Assembly (NCBI RefSeq): GCF_022437945.1
Contig: NZ_CP092535.1
Span: 372,001-436,000, forward strand
Direction of reading: 5' to 3'
Length of the DNA stretch: 64,000 nt
Source: Nocardioides sp. TF02-7
GTDB taxonomy: Bacteria > Actinomycetota > Actinomycetes > Propionibacteriales > Nocardioidaceae
Part shown: in pieces, positions 13,794 to 23,065 of the stretch
Position numbering within the stretch: the first letter of the stretch is position 1
Layout of the letters: every line of letters starts with the position of its first letter
The notes under the pieces: generated by a model
Databases searched by the model: none
What the model saw: the letters and a program-made list of their open reading frames with translations, nothing else
What the model was told of the DNA's origin: nothing
Made by a program: the position numbers and the translations under genes

Positions 13794-14701
13794 GTGACGC
13801 CCCCGATGTCATCGGTCGCCCGGAAATCTGAGGTAGGCACCGGGGCAGCGATCGCCCTGGTCCTGGTCGGCATCGCGTCGGTGCAGCTGGGCGCGGGCAT
13901 CGCCAAGAGCCTGTTCGACGAGATCTCGCCGACCGGCATCGTGTGGCTGCGGCTGGCCGGCAGCTCGCTGGTGCTGGTGCTGGTGGCGCGACCGCGGCTC
14001 TCCGGGCGGAGCCGGGTCGACTGGCTGACCGTGCTCGGCTTCGGTCTCTCGCTGGCGGTGATGAACTGGTCGATCTACCAGTCGTTCGCGCGGATCCCGA
14101 TCGGCATCGCGGTCACCATCGAGTTCATCGGCCCGCTCACGATCGCCGTCCTCGGCTCGCGTCGGGCCCGCGACCTCGCCTGGGCCGGCCTCGCCGGGCT
14201 CGGCGTGGTGCTGCTCGGCGCCGAGCGCGCCGACCTCGACCTCGTCGGCGTTGCGTACGCCGTCCTCGCCGGCGCCGCCTGGGCCGGCTACATCCCTCCC
14301 TGAGCGCCCGCACCGGCCGTCGCTGGGCGGGCCTCGACGGCCTCGCGGTCGCGAGCCTGGTCGCGGTGACCGTGCTCTCCCCCGCCCTGCTCCTCACCGA
14401 CACCGGCCCGATGGGCGACCCGCGGGTCCTGCTCCTCGGCCTCGGGATCGCGCTGCTGAGCTCGGTGGTGCCCTACAGCTGCGAGATCGTGGCGCTGCGG
14501 CGCCTCGCGCCGGCGCTGTTCGGCGTGCTGATGAGCCTCGAGCCCGGCGCGGCCGCGCTCGCCGGGCTGCTCGTCGTCGGCGAGGAGCTCGGCGCCGTGC
14601 AGTGGCTGGCGATCGGCTGCGTCGTCGTGGCGAGCATCGGCGCCACCCGGTCGACGGCGCCGGAGCACCGACCACCCCTCGCCGACCCGGCTCCGGACTG
14701 A
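13794..14701 (+). CDS. EamA (DMT superfamily) exporter, RhtA-like, frameshifted
   Basis: Inner-membrane transporter with two EamA units and about ten transmembrane segments, for example AAIALVLVGIASVQLGAGI, LTVLGFGLSLAVMNW, GLAGLGVVLLGAE, LLGLGIALLSSVVPYSCE and WLAIGCVVVASIGAT. The stretch QSFARIPIGIAVTIEFIGPL resembles the RhtA (threonine/homoserine exporter) subfamily, so amino-acid or metabolite efflux is a reasonable guess. Near 14295 the frame breaks; the span (908 nt) fits two extra C within CCCTCCC, giving YILLSARTGRR. The GTG at 13794 is preferred over the ATG at 13806 because of the leaderless promoter spacing. Confidence 0.85.
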
Positions 14702-14722
14702 GCGCCCGGCCCGCGGATCACC

Positions 14723-15157
14723 TCAGTCGAGGCAGAACTCGTTGCCCTCGACGTCCTGCATCACCAGGCACGACTCGTTCTCCTCGTCGGCGAGCATCAG
14801 CCGCACCCGGCGGGCGCCGAGCGCCTCCAGCCGGTCCGCCTCCGCCTCGAGCGCCGCCACCCGCTCGTCGCCGGTGAGACCGGTGCCGACCCGGACGTCG
14901 AGGTGCAGCCGGTTCTTGACCGTCTTGGGCTCCGGCACCCGCTGGAAGAACAGCCGCGGACCGACGCCGTCGGGGTCCTGGCACGCCCAGACCGATCCCT
15001 GCTTCTCGGCGGGCAGGGTGGCGTCGAACGCGTCCCACGAGTCGAAGCCCGGCGGCACCGGCGGGTCGACGTACCCGAGCACCGCCTTCCAGAACTCCGC
15101 GACCGCACGCGGCTCCGCGCAGTCGAAGGTCACCTGCACCTGCTTCACCTGGGCCAT
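14723..15157 (-). CDS. VOC family protein
   Basis: An intact 144-residue glyoxalase-like protein. It begins AQVKQVQVTFDCAEPRAVAE and continues FWKAVLGY, the first half of a VOC fold; RLHLDVRVG and CLVMQDVEGNEFCLD form the second half and closing strand. The subfamily is common and uncharacterised in actinobacteria. The ATG has no Shine-Dalgarno, but TAGGGT ends 6 nt upstream, so the mRNA is probably leaderless. It is convergent with the EamA gene and divergent from the hydrolase at 15260. Confidence 0.8.
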   Translation of the reverse strand: MAQVKQVQVTFDCAEPRAVAEFWKAVLGYVDPPVPPGFDSWDAFDATLPAEKQGSVWACQDPDGVGPRLFFQRVPEPKTVKNRLHLDVRVGTGLTGDERVAALEAEADRLEALGARRVRLMLADEENESCLVMQDVEGNEFCLD

Positions 15158-15163
15158 GGCCCC

Positions 15164-15169
15164 ACCCTA
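15164..15169 (-). promoter_or_regulatory. Probable -10 element of the VOC gene, leaderless
   Basis: TAGGGT on the minus strand, exactly 6 nt before the ATG. Confidence 0.55.
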
Positions 15170-15259
15170 GGAACCGGCGCGACAGCGGACCAGCGGGTTT
15201 CCGGGCCGCCCGCGGACCGTCGCCGGGGCCGCCGCCGGCCGCTCCGGCACAATCACCCC

Positions 15260-16186
15260 ATGTCGACCTCCGCGCCCGACGCGACCGAGACCCCGCTCGT
15301 GGCGTTCCACGACATCCTCTCCGACGACGGCACCCGGATCCGCACGTGGACCAACGACCCCGACGGCCGGATCGACGGCCCCACGGTCGTGCTCTGCAAC
15401 GGGCTCGGCACCAACGCCTACCTCTGGCCCGCCCTGCTCGACCCCGACTGCGGCGTCCGGGTCGTGTCGTGGAACCACCGCGGCACCGGCGGGTCCGACC
15501 GGCCGCGCGACCGCAGGCACGTGGAGGTCGAGCACTTCGTCGAGGACGGGCTCTCGGTGATGGACCACCACGGGATCGACCGCGCCGTGCTCATGGGCTG
15601 GTCGATGGGCGTCAACACGATGTTCGAGCTCGCCTCCCGGCACCCCGAGCGCGTCCGCGGCCTGTTCGCGGTGGCCGGCGTGCCCGGCGACACCTTCCGC
15701 ACCATGCTCGCGCCGTTCCGGCTGCCGCACCCGCTCGCCCGGCTGGCGACGGTGACGCTCTGCCACGCGGCGAAGCTGACCGGCTGGGCGATCAGCCCGG
15801 TCACCACCCGGCTGCGGATCGGGCCGCGCACGATGGCCGTGCTGACGCACAGCGGGTTCATGTTCCCGGTCGAGGACCCGGAGCTGGCCGCCCTGGGCAT
15901 CGAGGAGTTCCTCTCGACCCCGGTCGAGTGGTACGCCCACCTCGCGCTCGGCACGTCCAAGCACGCGCGGGTCTCGCTGAGCGGCATCGAGGCGCCGGCC
16001 CGGTTCGTCGCGGCCCGGTGGGACGTGCTCGCGGGGGCTCGCGACATGGCGACGGCCGTCGACCGGCTCCGCGACGCGGAGTACGTCGAGCTCCCGGGGT
16101 CGCACTTCGTCCAGCTCGAGCGCCCCGACGAGGTCCACGCGCTGCTGCTGGACTTCCTGGAGCAGGTCGGCGCCGCCGCCGAGTAG
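15260..16186 (+). CDS. Alpha/beta hydrolase
   Basis: A soluble serine hydrolase of 308 residues, frame intact. The oxyanion and turn region reads VVLCNGLGTNAYLWPALL, SWNHRGTGGSDRP precedes the nucleophile elbow GWSMG (serine near residue 114), RWDVLAGARD supplies the acid and PGSHFVQLERPDEVH the histidine near residue 286. The fold and spacing match esterase or haloalkane/epoxide hydrolase-like enzymes; the substrate is unknown. CACAAT ends 6 nt before the ATG and no Shine-Dalgarno is present, so it may be leaderless. It probably shares a transcript with the lipoprotein dehydrogenase 11 bp downstream. Confidence 0.85.
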   Translation: MSTSAPDATETPLVAFHDILSDDGTRIRTWTNDPDGRIDGPTVVLCNGLGTNAYLWPALLDPDCGVRVVSWNHRGTGGSDRPRDRRHVEVEHFVEDGLSVMDHHGIDRAVLMGWSMGVNTMFELASRHPERVRGLFAVAGVPGDTFRTMLAPFRLPHPLARLATVTLCHAAKLTGWAISPVTTRLRIGPRTMAVLTHSGFMFPVEDPELAALGIEEFLSTPVEWYAHLALGTSKHARVSLSGIEAPARFVAARWDVLAGARDMATAVDRLRDAEYVELPGSHFVQLERPDEVHALLLDFLEQVGAAAE

Positions 16187-16197
16187 GGTCACCGGGC

Positions 16198-17367
16198 ATG
16201 GCACGTCAGACGGTCGCCGCCCTGCTGGTCGCCGCGCTCCTCCTCGCCGGCTGCGCCGACGACGACGCCGACCCGGGCGCCGAGGACACGGCGTCGCCGC
16301 AGGCACCGACGTCCGAGGCGTCCGCACCGTCGGAGCCGCCGTCGTCCGACGCCTCCTCCGAGCCCACGAGCGAGGCGCCGGCAGGGCCGCCGCGCGTCGT
16401 CGGCACCGTGGCGAGCGGCCTGGCCACGCCGTGGGGGCTCGACTTCCTCCCCGACGGCCGGGCCGTGGTCACCGAGCGCGACACCGCCCGGGTGCTGGTG
16501 GTCACGCCGCCGGAGGACGGCCGCGGCGAGGGCCAGGTGCTCGAGGTCGGCCGGGTCCCGGAGACCGCTCCGCAGGGCGAGGCCGGCCTGCTCGGCGTCG
16601 CCGTCTCCCCCGACTTCGAGACCGACCGGCTGCTCTACTTCTACGTCTGCACCGCCGACGACAACCAGGTCGTCCGCGCCGAGCTCGACGGCCGCCGGCT
16701 CGGCGAGCCGGAGCCGGTGCTCTCCGGCATCCCCAACGGGTTCATCCACGACGGCGGACGGCTGGAGTTCGGCCCCGACGGCTTCCTCTACGTCTCCACC
16801 GGCGAGGTGGGCGAGCCGGCCCTGGCCCGCGAGCGGGGCGGCTACGCCGGGAAGATCCTGCGGATCACCACCGAGGGCGACCCCGCCCCCGGCAACCCGT
16901 TCGGTGACGAGGTGTGGTCGTGGGGCCACCGCAACGTCCAGGGCCTGGCGTTCGACGACGCGGGCCGGCTGTGGGCCAGCGAGTTCGGGCAGGACTCCTC
17001 TGACGAGCTCAACCTGATCGAGGCCGGCGCCGACTACGGGTGGCCCGACGCCGAGGGCGAGGGCGGCGGTCCCGGCCAGGTCGACCCCGCCCTCACCTGG
17101 TCGACCGACGAGGCGTCGCCCTCGGGCCTCGCCCACCTCGACGGGCAGCTCTGGATGGCGGCGCTCCAGGGCGAGCGGCTGTGGCGGATCACGCTCGACG
17201 GCCGCCGGGCGCGGGCGCCACGGGCGTTCCTCACCGGGGAGCACGGCCGGCTCCGCACCGTGGCGGTCGCCCCTGACGGGATGCTGTGGGTGACCACCAG
17301 CAACCGCGACGGCCGCGGCGACCCGGCGCCCGAGGACGACCGGATCCTCGTCGTCAGTCCGGGCTGA
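16198..17367 (+). CDS. PQQ-dependent sugar dehydrogenase-like lipoprotein
   Basis: An exported six-bladed beta-propeller of the glucose/sorbosone dehydrogenase family (389 residues, intact). The lipobox LLLAGC puts the lipid-anchored cysteine near residue 19. A Ser/Pro/Glu-rich linker (about 20-65) follows, then propeller motifs: GLATPWGLDFLPDGRAVVTE, GEAGLLGVAVSPDF, FIHDGGRLEFGPDGFLYVST, WSWGHRNVQGLAFD and LNLIEAGADYGWPD. Relatives oxidise aldose sugars with PQQ, although many bacterial members have no proven activity. Its last 14 bp overlap the end of the convergent ECF S-component gene. Confidence 0.88.
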   Translation: MARQTVAALLVAALLLAGCADDDADPGAEDTASPQAPTSEASAPSEPPSSDASSEPTSEAPAGPPRVVGTVASGLATPWGLDFLPDGRAVVTERDTARVLVVTPPEDGRGEGQVLEVGRVPETAPQGEAGLLGVAVSPDFETDRLLYFYVCTADDNQVVRAELDGRRLGEPEPVLSGIPNGFIHDGGRLEFGPDGFLYVSTGEVGEPALARERGGYAGKILRITTEGDPAPGNPFGDEVWSWGHRNVQGLAFDDAGRLWASEFGQDSSDELNLIEAGADYGWPDAEGEGGGPGQVDPALTWSTDEASPSGLAHLDGQLWMAALQGERLWRITLDGRRARAPRAFLTGEHGRLRTVAVAPDGMLWVTTSNRDGRGDPAPEDDRILVVSPG

Positions 17368-18191
17368 CCGGCTCCCGGCGCTCGACCCGCTCCACCCGCG
17401 CCCGCCGCGCGGCGCGGCGCAGCGTGGTGAGCACGGCCGGCCCCAGCAGCGCGATCGCGAGCGCGTTGGTGAGCGCCCGGCCGGTGTCCCAGCCGCCGGT
17501 CGAGGTGAGCAGCGTGTAGATCAGGAACCGGTGCAGGTTCTCCCCCAGCGGCGCGCCCGGGTCGTAGGACAGCTCGGTCGAGTCGTGGCCCGGCACCTGG
17601 ATGCCGAGCACGAACGGCCAGCCCCAGAGGTTCATCAGCATGCCGTAGGCGTAGGCGGCGAGGACGCCGTACGCGACGAGCATCGCGACCTCCCCGCGAC
17701 CGGTCACGCGTCGCGGCAGCAGGCCGGCCCCCATCCCGACCCAGCCGGCGACGAGCATCTGGAACGGCAGCCACGGGCCGACCCCGGCCGTCATCAGCGC
17801 CGAGGCGAACAGCGACGTGCAGCCCAGCACGAAGCCGAACCCGGGGCCGAAGACCCGGCCGCCGAGGATCAGCAGGAAGAACACCAGCTCCAGCCCCGCG
17901 GTGCCGGCGCTGACGCCGCGCAGCACCGCATTGACCGCGCTGAGCACGCCGAGGACGGCGAGCACCCGGGCGTCCATCCCGCCCTCGCTGACCTCGGCCA
18001 GCACGACCGCGAGCACCAACGGCAGCAGCGCGAGGAACAGGAACGGCGGGTCGACCCGGTCGGTCGGGTCGGCCTCCAGCAGCAGCGGCCAGCCGATCAT
18101 CATCAGGCCGATCACGGAGGTCAGCGCCAGCACGACCGTGGACCGCGCCCGGAGGGGGTACGGCGGCCCGTCGATCCGCGGCCGCGGTCAC
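17354..18191 (-). CDS. ECF transporter S component, probably for cobalamin, likely one frameshift
   Basis: Substrate-specific membrane subunit of an energy-coupling-factor importer. About seven hydrophobic segments are visible, including LALTSVIGLMMIGWPLLLE, FLFLALLPLVLAVVLAEV, LFASALMTAGVGPWLPFQM, MLVAYGVLAAYAYGMLMNLW and LTNALAIALLGPAVLTTL. The frame is open from a GTG at 18133. An earlier GTG at 18191 overlaps the stop of the ATPase gene (GTGA) and would join it if a run of five C near 18156 is really four; the 838-nt span fits. It is the last gene of the second riboswitch operon, so a corrinoid substrate is inferred from context, not from motifs. Confidence 0.8.
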
Positions 18192-19849
18192 CGGTGGGCC
18201 TCCGCCCGGCCGGCGGCGCCCGCCGCGTCGTCGGCGCCGAGCGCGGCGGCGACCTCGTCGACCCGCAGCCAGCCCGTGCCCAGGACCTTCGTGACCTGCG
18301 GCGCGAACGCCGGCGACTCGGCGACCACCGTGCGCACCGGCCCGTCCGAGACGACCTCGCCCTCGGCGAGCACCACGACCTCGTCGGCGACCTGCGCGGC
18401 GAACTCGACGTCGTGGGTGGCGACGAGCACCGCCCTTCCCTCGGCGGCGAGGTCGCGCAGGATCGCGGCGAGCGCGTGCTTGCCCGGGTAGTCGAGGCCG
18501 CGGGTCGGCTCGTCGAGCAGCAGGACCGGTGGACCCGCGGTGAGGACGATCGCGACGGCGAGGGCGAGCCGCTGCCCCTCCGAGAGGTCCCGTGGATGGC
18601 CGGCGGGCTCGATGCCGGGGGCCAGCCGCTCGAGCAGCCCGGCGCAGGTGCCGGGCGCAGCGCCGGCCGAGCGGTCGGCCGCCGCGCACTCCTCGCCGAC
18701 GGTCTCCAGGTAGAGCAGGTCGGCCGGGCTCTGCGGCACCAGCCCGGTGCGCTGCCGCCGCTGCTCGGGCTTCAGCGCGTGGGGGTCGTCGCCGCCCACC
18801 CGCACCGTGCCGCCGGCCGCGGCGTGCCGGCCCTGGAGCGCCCACAGCAGGGTCGACTTCCCCGCGCCGTTGCGCCCCATCAGCGCGGTGACGGTGCCGG
18901 CATGGAGGGTCAGGTCGACCTCGCGCAGCGCGGGGACCGGTCCGTGCGCCACGACCAGGCGGCGCACCTCGACGACCGGGTCCGTCGAGCGGCCGGCCGG
19001 GTCGGACGCGACGGCACTGGGCGGGGCGCCCAGCCGGGCCCGCAGGTCGGCCGTGCGCCGTCGTGCGTCGCGCACGGTCAGCGGCAGCGGCGACCAGCCG
19101 GCCAACCGGCCCAGCTCCACCAGCGGCGGCGCGATCGGGGCGTCGGCGAGCAGCACGGCGGGGTCGCCGGTGCGGGCCCCGCCGTCGCCGGTCAGCAGGC
19201 AGAGCCGGTCGGCGAACGGCACCACCCGCTCGAGCCGGTGCTCGGCGACGAGCACGGAGACCCCGAGGTCGTGCACCAGCCGGGTGAGCGTCGCCAGGAC
19301 GTCCTCGGCGGCCGTCGGGTCGAGCGCGGACGTCGGCTCGTCGAGGACGAGCAGCCGCGGGTGGGTGGTGAGCACCGACCCGATCGCGACCCGTTGCTGC
19401 TGGCCGCCGGAGAGGGTCCGCAGGTCCCGGTGGCGCAGGTCGGCGATGCCGAGCAGGTCGAGCGTCTCCTCCACCCGGCGCCGCATCGTCGGGGCGGCGA
19501 GGCCGAGCTGCTCCATCCCGTAGGCGAGCTCCTCCTCGACGGTGTCGGTGACGAACCAGGCCGGCGGGTTCTGCCCGACGTAGCCGATGACGTGCGCCCG
19601 CTCGCGCGCCGGCTGCTCGAGGACGCTCTCGCCGTCGACCAGCACGTCGCCGGTCAGCGTGCCGCCGGTGAACGCCGGCACCAACCCGGCGACGACCCCG
19701 AGGAGGGTGGACTTGCCGACGCCGGTGGGGCCCGCGAGCAGCACGAGCTCGCCGTGGTCGATCGCGAGGTCGACCCGGTCGAGGATCGGCCGCACCGGCC
19801 GGTCCGGCCGGTCGTCGTACCCGAACGTGACGCCACGCAGCTCGAACAT
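18188..19849 (-). CDS. ECF transporter ATPase, fused A and A' domains
   Basis: The energising subunit of the ECF importer, with both ATP-binding cassettes in one 553-residue chain. Domain 1 (about residues 1-230) has Walker A GPTGVGKSTLL, signature LSGGQQQRVAIG and Walker B LLVLDEPTSALDP. Domain 2 (about 290-520) has GRNGAGKSTLL, LSEGQRLALAVA and VLLLDEPTRGLD, both with the downstream switch histidine. The frame is intact. Its ATG overlaps the EcfT stop by one base (TGATG), so it is translationally coupled. The fused arrangement is common in actinobacterial ECF systems; two separate genes would be the Firmicutes pattern. Confidence 0.93.
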   Translation of the reverse strand: MFELRGVTFGYDDRPDRPVRPILDRVDLAIDHGELVLLAGPTGVGKSTLLGVVAGLVPAFTGGTLTGDVLVDGESVLEQPARERAHVIGYVGQNPPAWFVTDTVEEELAYGMEQLGLAAPTMRRRVEETLDLLGIADLRHRDLRTLSGGQQQRVAIGSVLTTHPRLLVLDEPTSALDPTAAEDVLATLTRLVHDLGVSVLVAEHRLERVVPFADRLCLLTGDGGARTGDPAVLLADAPIAPPLVELGRLAGWSPLPLTVRDARRRTADLRARLGAPPSAVASDPAGRSTDPVVEVRRLVVAHGPVPALREVDLTLHAGTVTALMGRNGAGKSTLLWALQGRHAAAGGTVRVGGDDPHALKPEQRRQRTGLVPQSPADLLYLETVGEECAAADRSAGAAPGTCAGLLERLAPGIEPAGHPRDLSEGQRLALAVAIVLTAGPPVLLLDEPTRGLDYPGKHALAAILRDLAAEGRAVLVATHDVEFAAQVADEVVVLAEGEVVSDGPVRTVVAESPAFAPQVTKVLGTGWLRVDEVAAALGADDAAGAAGRAEAHR

Positions 19850-20987
19850 CACGCGTCCACCCGCTCCCGCGTCCCCGCAGCGGCCGCCGGAGCGGTCGCT
19901 GCCGTGGCCCGGCCGTACGCCGTCACCGGCGGCGGCGCGGCCCACACCGGCACCACGCCGACCAGCACGGCGGCGACCGCGGCCGCGCTGAGCGTCGGCA
20001 CCGCGAGCACGCCCGGGTGGGCCACGAGCGGCTCCCAGTGCTGCACCGCCCAGAGTCCCGCGCCGACCGCGGCGCCGGACAGCGCGACCAGCACCTCCGC
20101 GGCGCGCCACGACTGCGGCCGGTAGCGGCTGCGCTGCACCCGGCGACCGGCGACGACGAACCCGCCGAGGGCGGTCGCCGCCCCCAGCGCGAGCATCGGC
20201 CAGGCGAGCACCCGCGGAGCGGTGCTGTCGAGGAACGCGTAGACGCCGACGCAGATCCCGAGCAGGCCGGCGATCATCAGGGTCCCGGTGGCCCGGCGCT
20301 GGGCGGCGGTGGCGTGGCCGGACCGGCCGTAGCCGCGGGCGTCCATGCCGGCGGCCAGCGACAGCGACCGCTCGAACGCGTCCTCCAGGACCGGCACGAG
20401 CAGCCTCCGCAGCCCGCGCACCCGTGCGAACCTGCCGCTGTCGCCGCCGCGGAGCTGCTGGGCGGCCCGCACCCGGCGTGCGCTGTCGGCCAGCTGCGGG
20501 AGCACGGTGATCGCGACCACCATCGCCGTCCCGATCTCGTAGAGCGCGGGGGAAGCGAGCGCATCAGCCGCTTGGGGTTGGCGAGCGCGTTGGCCGCTCC
20601 GACGGTCACCAGGAGGCCGGCCAGGCGCAGTCCCTCGTAGAGCGCGGCGAGCAGCTCCTCGCGGCTGAACGGTCCGAGCAGGCTGATCCCGGCCGCCCAG
20701 TCAGGCAGCGGGATCTCGGGCAGCGGCAGCAGCACGTGCCCGGCGTCGTTGCCGCCGACGAGGATCCGGAACACCACCCGGACCACGAGCACGATCGCCG
20801 CGAGCCAGAGGTAGAGCCGGAACGCCCGCGACCAGGGCTGGTCGCCCCGGCAGGTCAGCACGGTGAGCGTGGTGACCGCGAGGAGCAGTCCGAGCAGGAA
20901 CGGGTTGGTCGTGCAGGAGGCACCCACGGCGAGGCCGATCGCCCAGCACCACCAGGCCACCGGGTGCAGGTCGCGGGGGATCCTCAT
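19849..20987 (-). CDS. ECF transporter transmembrane (T) component, one frameshift
   Basis: Scaffold membrane subunit that couples the ATPases to the S component. N-terminal membrane segments include WWCWAIGLAVGASCTTNPF, LLGLLLAVTTLTVLTC and LYLWLAAIVLVVRVVFRI. The coupling-helix region has the characteristic Ala-Arg-Gly motif in AAGMDARGYGRSG, and further C-terminal helices (LMIAGLLGICVGVYAFL, ALGAATALGGFVVAG) follow. Near 20553 one C is missing from a C run, breaking the frame at SLP-PALYEIGTAMVV; the 1139-nt span fits one deletion. The ATG overlaps the preceding DUF4430 gene stop (ATGA). Confidence 0.88.
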
Positions 20988-21662
20988 GCCGACCGCCGCC
21001 TGCGCAGCACCGGCACGGCCGCCGCGGCACCGAGGACGACGACCGCCACGGCGGCCGCCCACCAGGGGAAGCCGGCCCCGTCGTCCGCGGTGTCGCCCGC
21101 CGTGTCGCCGGCCGGGTCGCCCGCCGTGTCGCCGGCCGGGTCGTCCCCGGCGTCGGCGGCCGTCGAGGACGGGGTGTCCCTGCCGGGCGCACCCGGCCCG
21201 CCGGCCGGCACGTCGGGCGGCGCCGCCTCGGCGTCCCCCCTCGTGCCAGGCGAAGCCGAGCATCCCGCCCTCGGGCACCTCGAGGGACCGGACGCCGAGC
21301 GTCGCGTAGGTCCACTCCCCCGCCGGCTCGGCCCACCACAGGCTCCAGTAGGAGTCGCCGGACGTGCACGGCCGGTCGGTCGGCCGGCCGTCGATCCGGC
21401 AGACGAAGTCCTGCAGCCCCGGCTGGTACTCCAGGGTCAGCCCCGCCCGGTCGAGCAGCTCGGCGGCCGCGCCGCCGCTCGGCACGCACGTCGTGCGGTC
21501 CGGGCCGCCCACCTCGTTGGGGTCGAGCACCACGGTCACGCCGGAGCCGTCGTCGCACCCGGCGGCGGACGCGGGCACTGCCGAGGCTGCGGCGGGTGCG
21601 CACAGCGCGGCGCCCGCCACGAGCGCGAGGATCGCGGCGGCGGCGCTGCGCGGCCCGGTCAC
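20984..21662 (-). CDS. Exported DUF4430 (transcobalamin C-terminal-like) protein, paralogue 2, one frameshift
   Basis: A membrane-tethered surface protein of about 225 residues. A signal peptide (LALVAGAALCAPAAASAVP) is followed by one DUF4430 domain with VTVVLDPNEVGG, LDRAGLTLEYQPGLQDFVCR, DSYWSLWWAEPAGEWTYA and MLGFAWHEG. An Asp/Ala/Gly/Thr repeat linker and a C-terminal helix FPWWAAAVAVVVLGAAAAVP closed by VLRRRR anchor it. Pfam relates DUF4430 to the C-terminal beta domain of eukaryotic transcobalamin and intrinsic factor. One extra G near 21238 (six instead of five) breaks the frame at WHEG-DAEA. The GTG overlaps the upstream stop (GTGA). It sits between the alpha-barrel lipoprotein and EcfT under a B12 riboswitch. 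Confidence 0.85.
21101..21143. repeat. 24-bp tandem repeat coding for the DUF4430 linker
   Basis: The unit CGTGTCGCCGGCCGGGTCGC plus CCGC occurs about 1.8 times and encodes the Gly-Asp-Thr-Ala-Gly-Asp-Pro-Ala linker of the DUF4430 protein on the minus strand. A flexible, length-variable spacer between the binding domain and the membrane anchor is the likely effect. Confidence 0.7.
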
Positions 21663-22828
21663 GGCGTCGGGCAGGGCGCAGGTCCCGCGCCCTCGGGGGT
21701 GGCGAGGAGGGCGGGCACGGACTGGGACGTCGCGAGCCGCCACTGGTACGCCGTCTTCTCCGTGATGCCGTTCCGTCCGGCCGCGGCGAGGGTGGCGTCG
21801 TCGAAGGCGACCGCTCCCTCGGCGGCTGCGAGCGGCCCCTCGCAGCCCTCGACCTGGTGGGCGCGCACCCACGTGGCGGCCGCCTCCGCGGCGTCGGGCT
21901 CGCCGGAGAGGTGGAAGGCCCAGCCGGCCAGCCCGGTGCTGTTGGCGTTGGCTCCGGCCACGCCGCCCCCACCCTCGAACGAGCCGTCGTCGGCCTGCTG
22001 GGTGGTCATCCAGCCGACGGCCCGGTCGAGCGCGTCCGCGACCACCGGGTCCTCCGCCGCGAGGCCGTGGAGCAGCACCACCACCAGAGCGGCGGTGTCG
22101 ACCGGCGGCACCCGCTCGTCGGCCGCGTCGCACGACTGCTCCGCCGCGTCGGGCGCGGCGAAGTCGAGCCGGAAGAACCCCTCCTCGCACTGCTGGAGGA
22201 GCAGGAAGTCGCGCGCGGCCTCGGCCTCGGCGGAGCCGGCCTGCGTGAGCCCCCCGGACCGCCCACGCCTGGCCGAACGCGTTGGCGAAGTCGCCGTACT
22301 CGCTGACGTCGCTGATCCGGCCGCGGACCGGTCCGGCGTCGGCCGTGCGCTCCTCGAGTCGCGCCACCAGGTCGGTGCCGCCGAAGGACCGCGGGTCGGC
22401 TCCGGTGTCGGTCGCGAACGACACCAGCTTGCCCAGCGAGCCGGCATAGACCTCCTCCCCGGGCAGGGCGTACTCCTCCACGCCGGCCTCGAGCGCCGCC
22501 GCGACCGGGTCGAGCGCAGCCGCGTCGAAGCCGTCGGGATCGACCGCCGCGAGGGCGTAGGCGACCTCGACGGTGGTGCTGAAGTCGTCGGTGCCGTACT
22601 GCGCGTTGTGCAGCACCCCCACCCTCCAGCTGCCCCTCCAACCAGTCCGCTCCGGCCACCGCCGCGGCCGGCGGCCCCGCCGGCCCCGTCGGCCCCTTCG
22701 AAATGGCCTGGTCGCGACCTGCGGCGCGGTCGTCGTCCTCCCGCGCGCAGGAGGCGGCACCGGCGGCGAGCAGGACGGTCAGGGACGACCGCCGCCGCGC
22801 GACGGGTCCGAGAGGTGACGGTCTCCAT
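21659..22828 (-). CDS. Exported alpha-barrel lipoprotein (transcobalamin/squalene-cyclase-like repeats), three frameshifts
   Basis: A lipid-anchored surface protein of about 388 residues. The lipobox LLAAGAASC is in a different frame from the start because of an extra C near 22791. The mature part is an all-helical repeat domain: LHNAQYGTDDFSTTVEVAYA, DVSEYGDFANAFGQAWAVRG, FLLLQQCEEGFFRLDF, WMTTQQADDGSFEGGGG and NANSTGLAGWAFHLSGEPDA, the alpha6/alpha6 barrel pattern of terpene cyclases and of the transcobalamin N-terminal domain. Extra G bases near 22625 and 22253 also shift frame; 1170 nt fits three insertions. The AAGGAA element inside the riboswitch hairpin sets the ATG. It is the first gene of the riboswitch-2 operon leading to the ECF transporter. 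Confidence 0.82.
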   Translation of the reverse strand: METVTSRTRRAAAVVPDRPARRRCRLLRAGGRRPRRRSRPGHFEGADGAGGAAGRGGGRSGLVGGAAGGWGCCTTRSTAPTTSAPPSRSPTPSRRSIPTASTRLRSTRSRRRSRPAWRSTPCPGRRSMPARWASWCRSRPTPEPTRGPSAAPTWWRDSRSARPTPDRSAAGSATSASTATSPTRSARRGRSGGLTQAGSAEAEAARDFLLLQQCEEGFFRLDFAAPDAAEQSCDAADERVPPVDTAALVVVLLHGLAAEDPVVADALDRAVGWMTTQQADDGSFEGGGGVAGANANSTGLAGWAFHLSGEPDAAEAAATWVRAHQVEGCEGPLAAAEGAVAFDDATLAAAGRNGITEKTAYQWRLATSQSVPALLATPEGAGPAPCPTP

Positions 22829-23030
22829 GGTTCCTTCCCGCTGCGACAGCGGGAGGCGGCCTGGGCTGCCCGACCCGCTGCTCTCCACGACAGCGTTGCG
22901 TCAGGACGCATCGTGACGGGTGCTCCGGCTCGCCGCCGGTCCTGGGGACCGGTCGGCCTACGGTTGCGGGTCAGCGCCGGACTTCGACCGGCTTCCCCCA
23001 CCACGGGCGTTGTGTTGTCGGCACACCGGG
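22829..23030 (-). ncRNA. Cobalamin riboswitch 2, translational type
   Basis: The conserved B12-box core lies at about 22956-22995 on the minus strand: AAGCCGGTCGAAGTCCGG, GCTGACCCGCAACCGTAGGC, then a variable arm and GAGCCGGAGCACC at about 22921-22933. The expression platform is a hairpin with arms CCCGCTG and GCAGCGGG (about 22835-22855) immediately before AAGGAA, which is the Shine-Dalgarno of the lipoprotein gene. A second GCAGCGGG at about 22874-22881 could pair with the same arm and act as anti-sequestor. A TATCGT hexamer upstream near 23046 may be the promoter. The core matches cobalamin riboswitches; the switching direction (repression by B12) is inferred. Confidence 0.9.
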
Positions 23031-23065
23031 ATCGATGTGTCGCTGGCACGATACCGCGCCGCGGC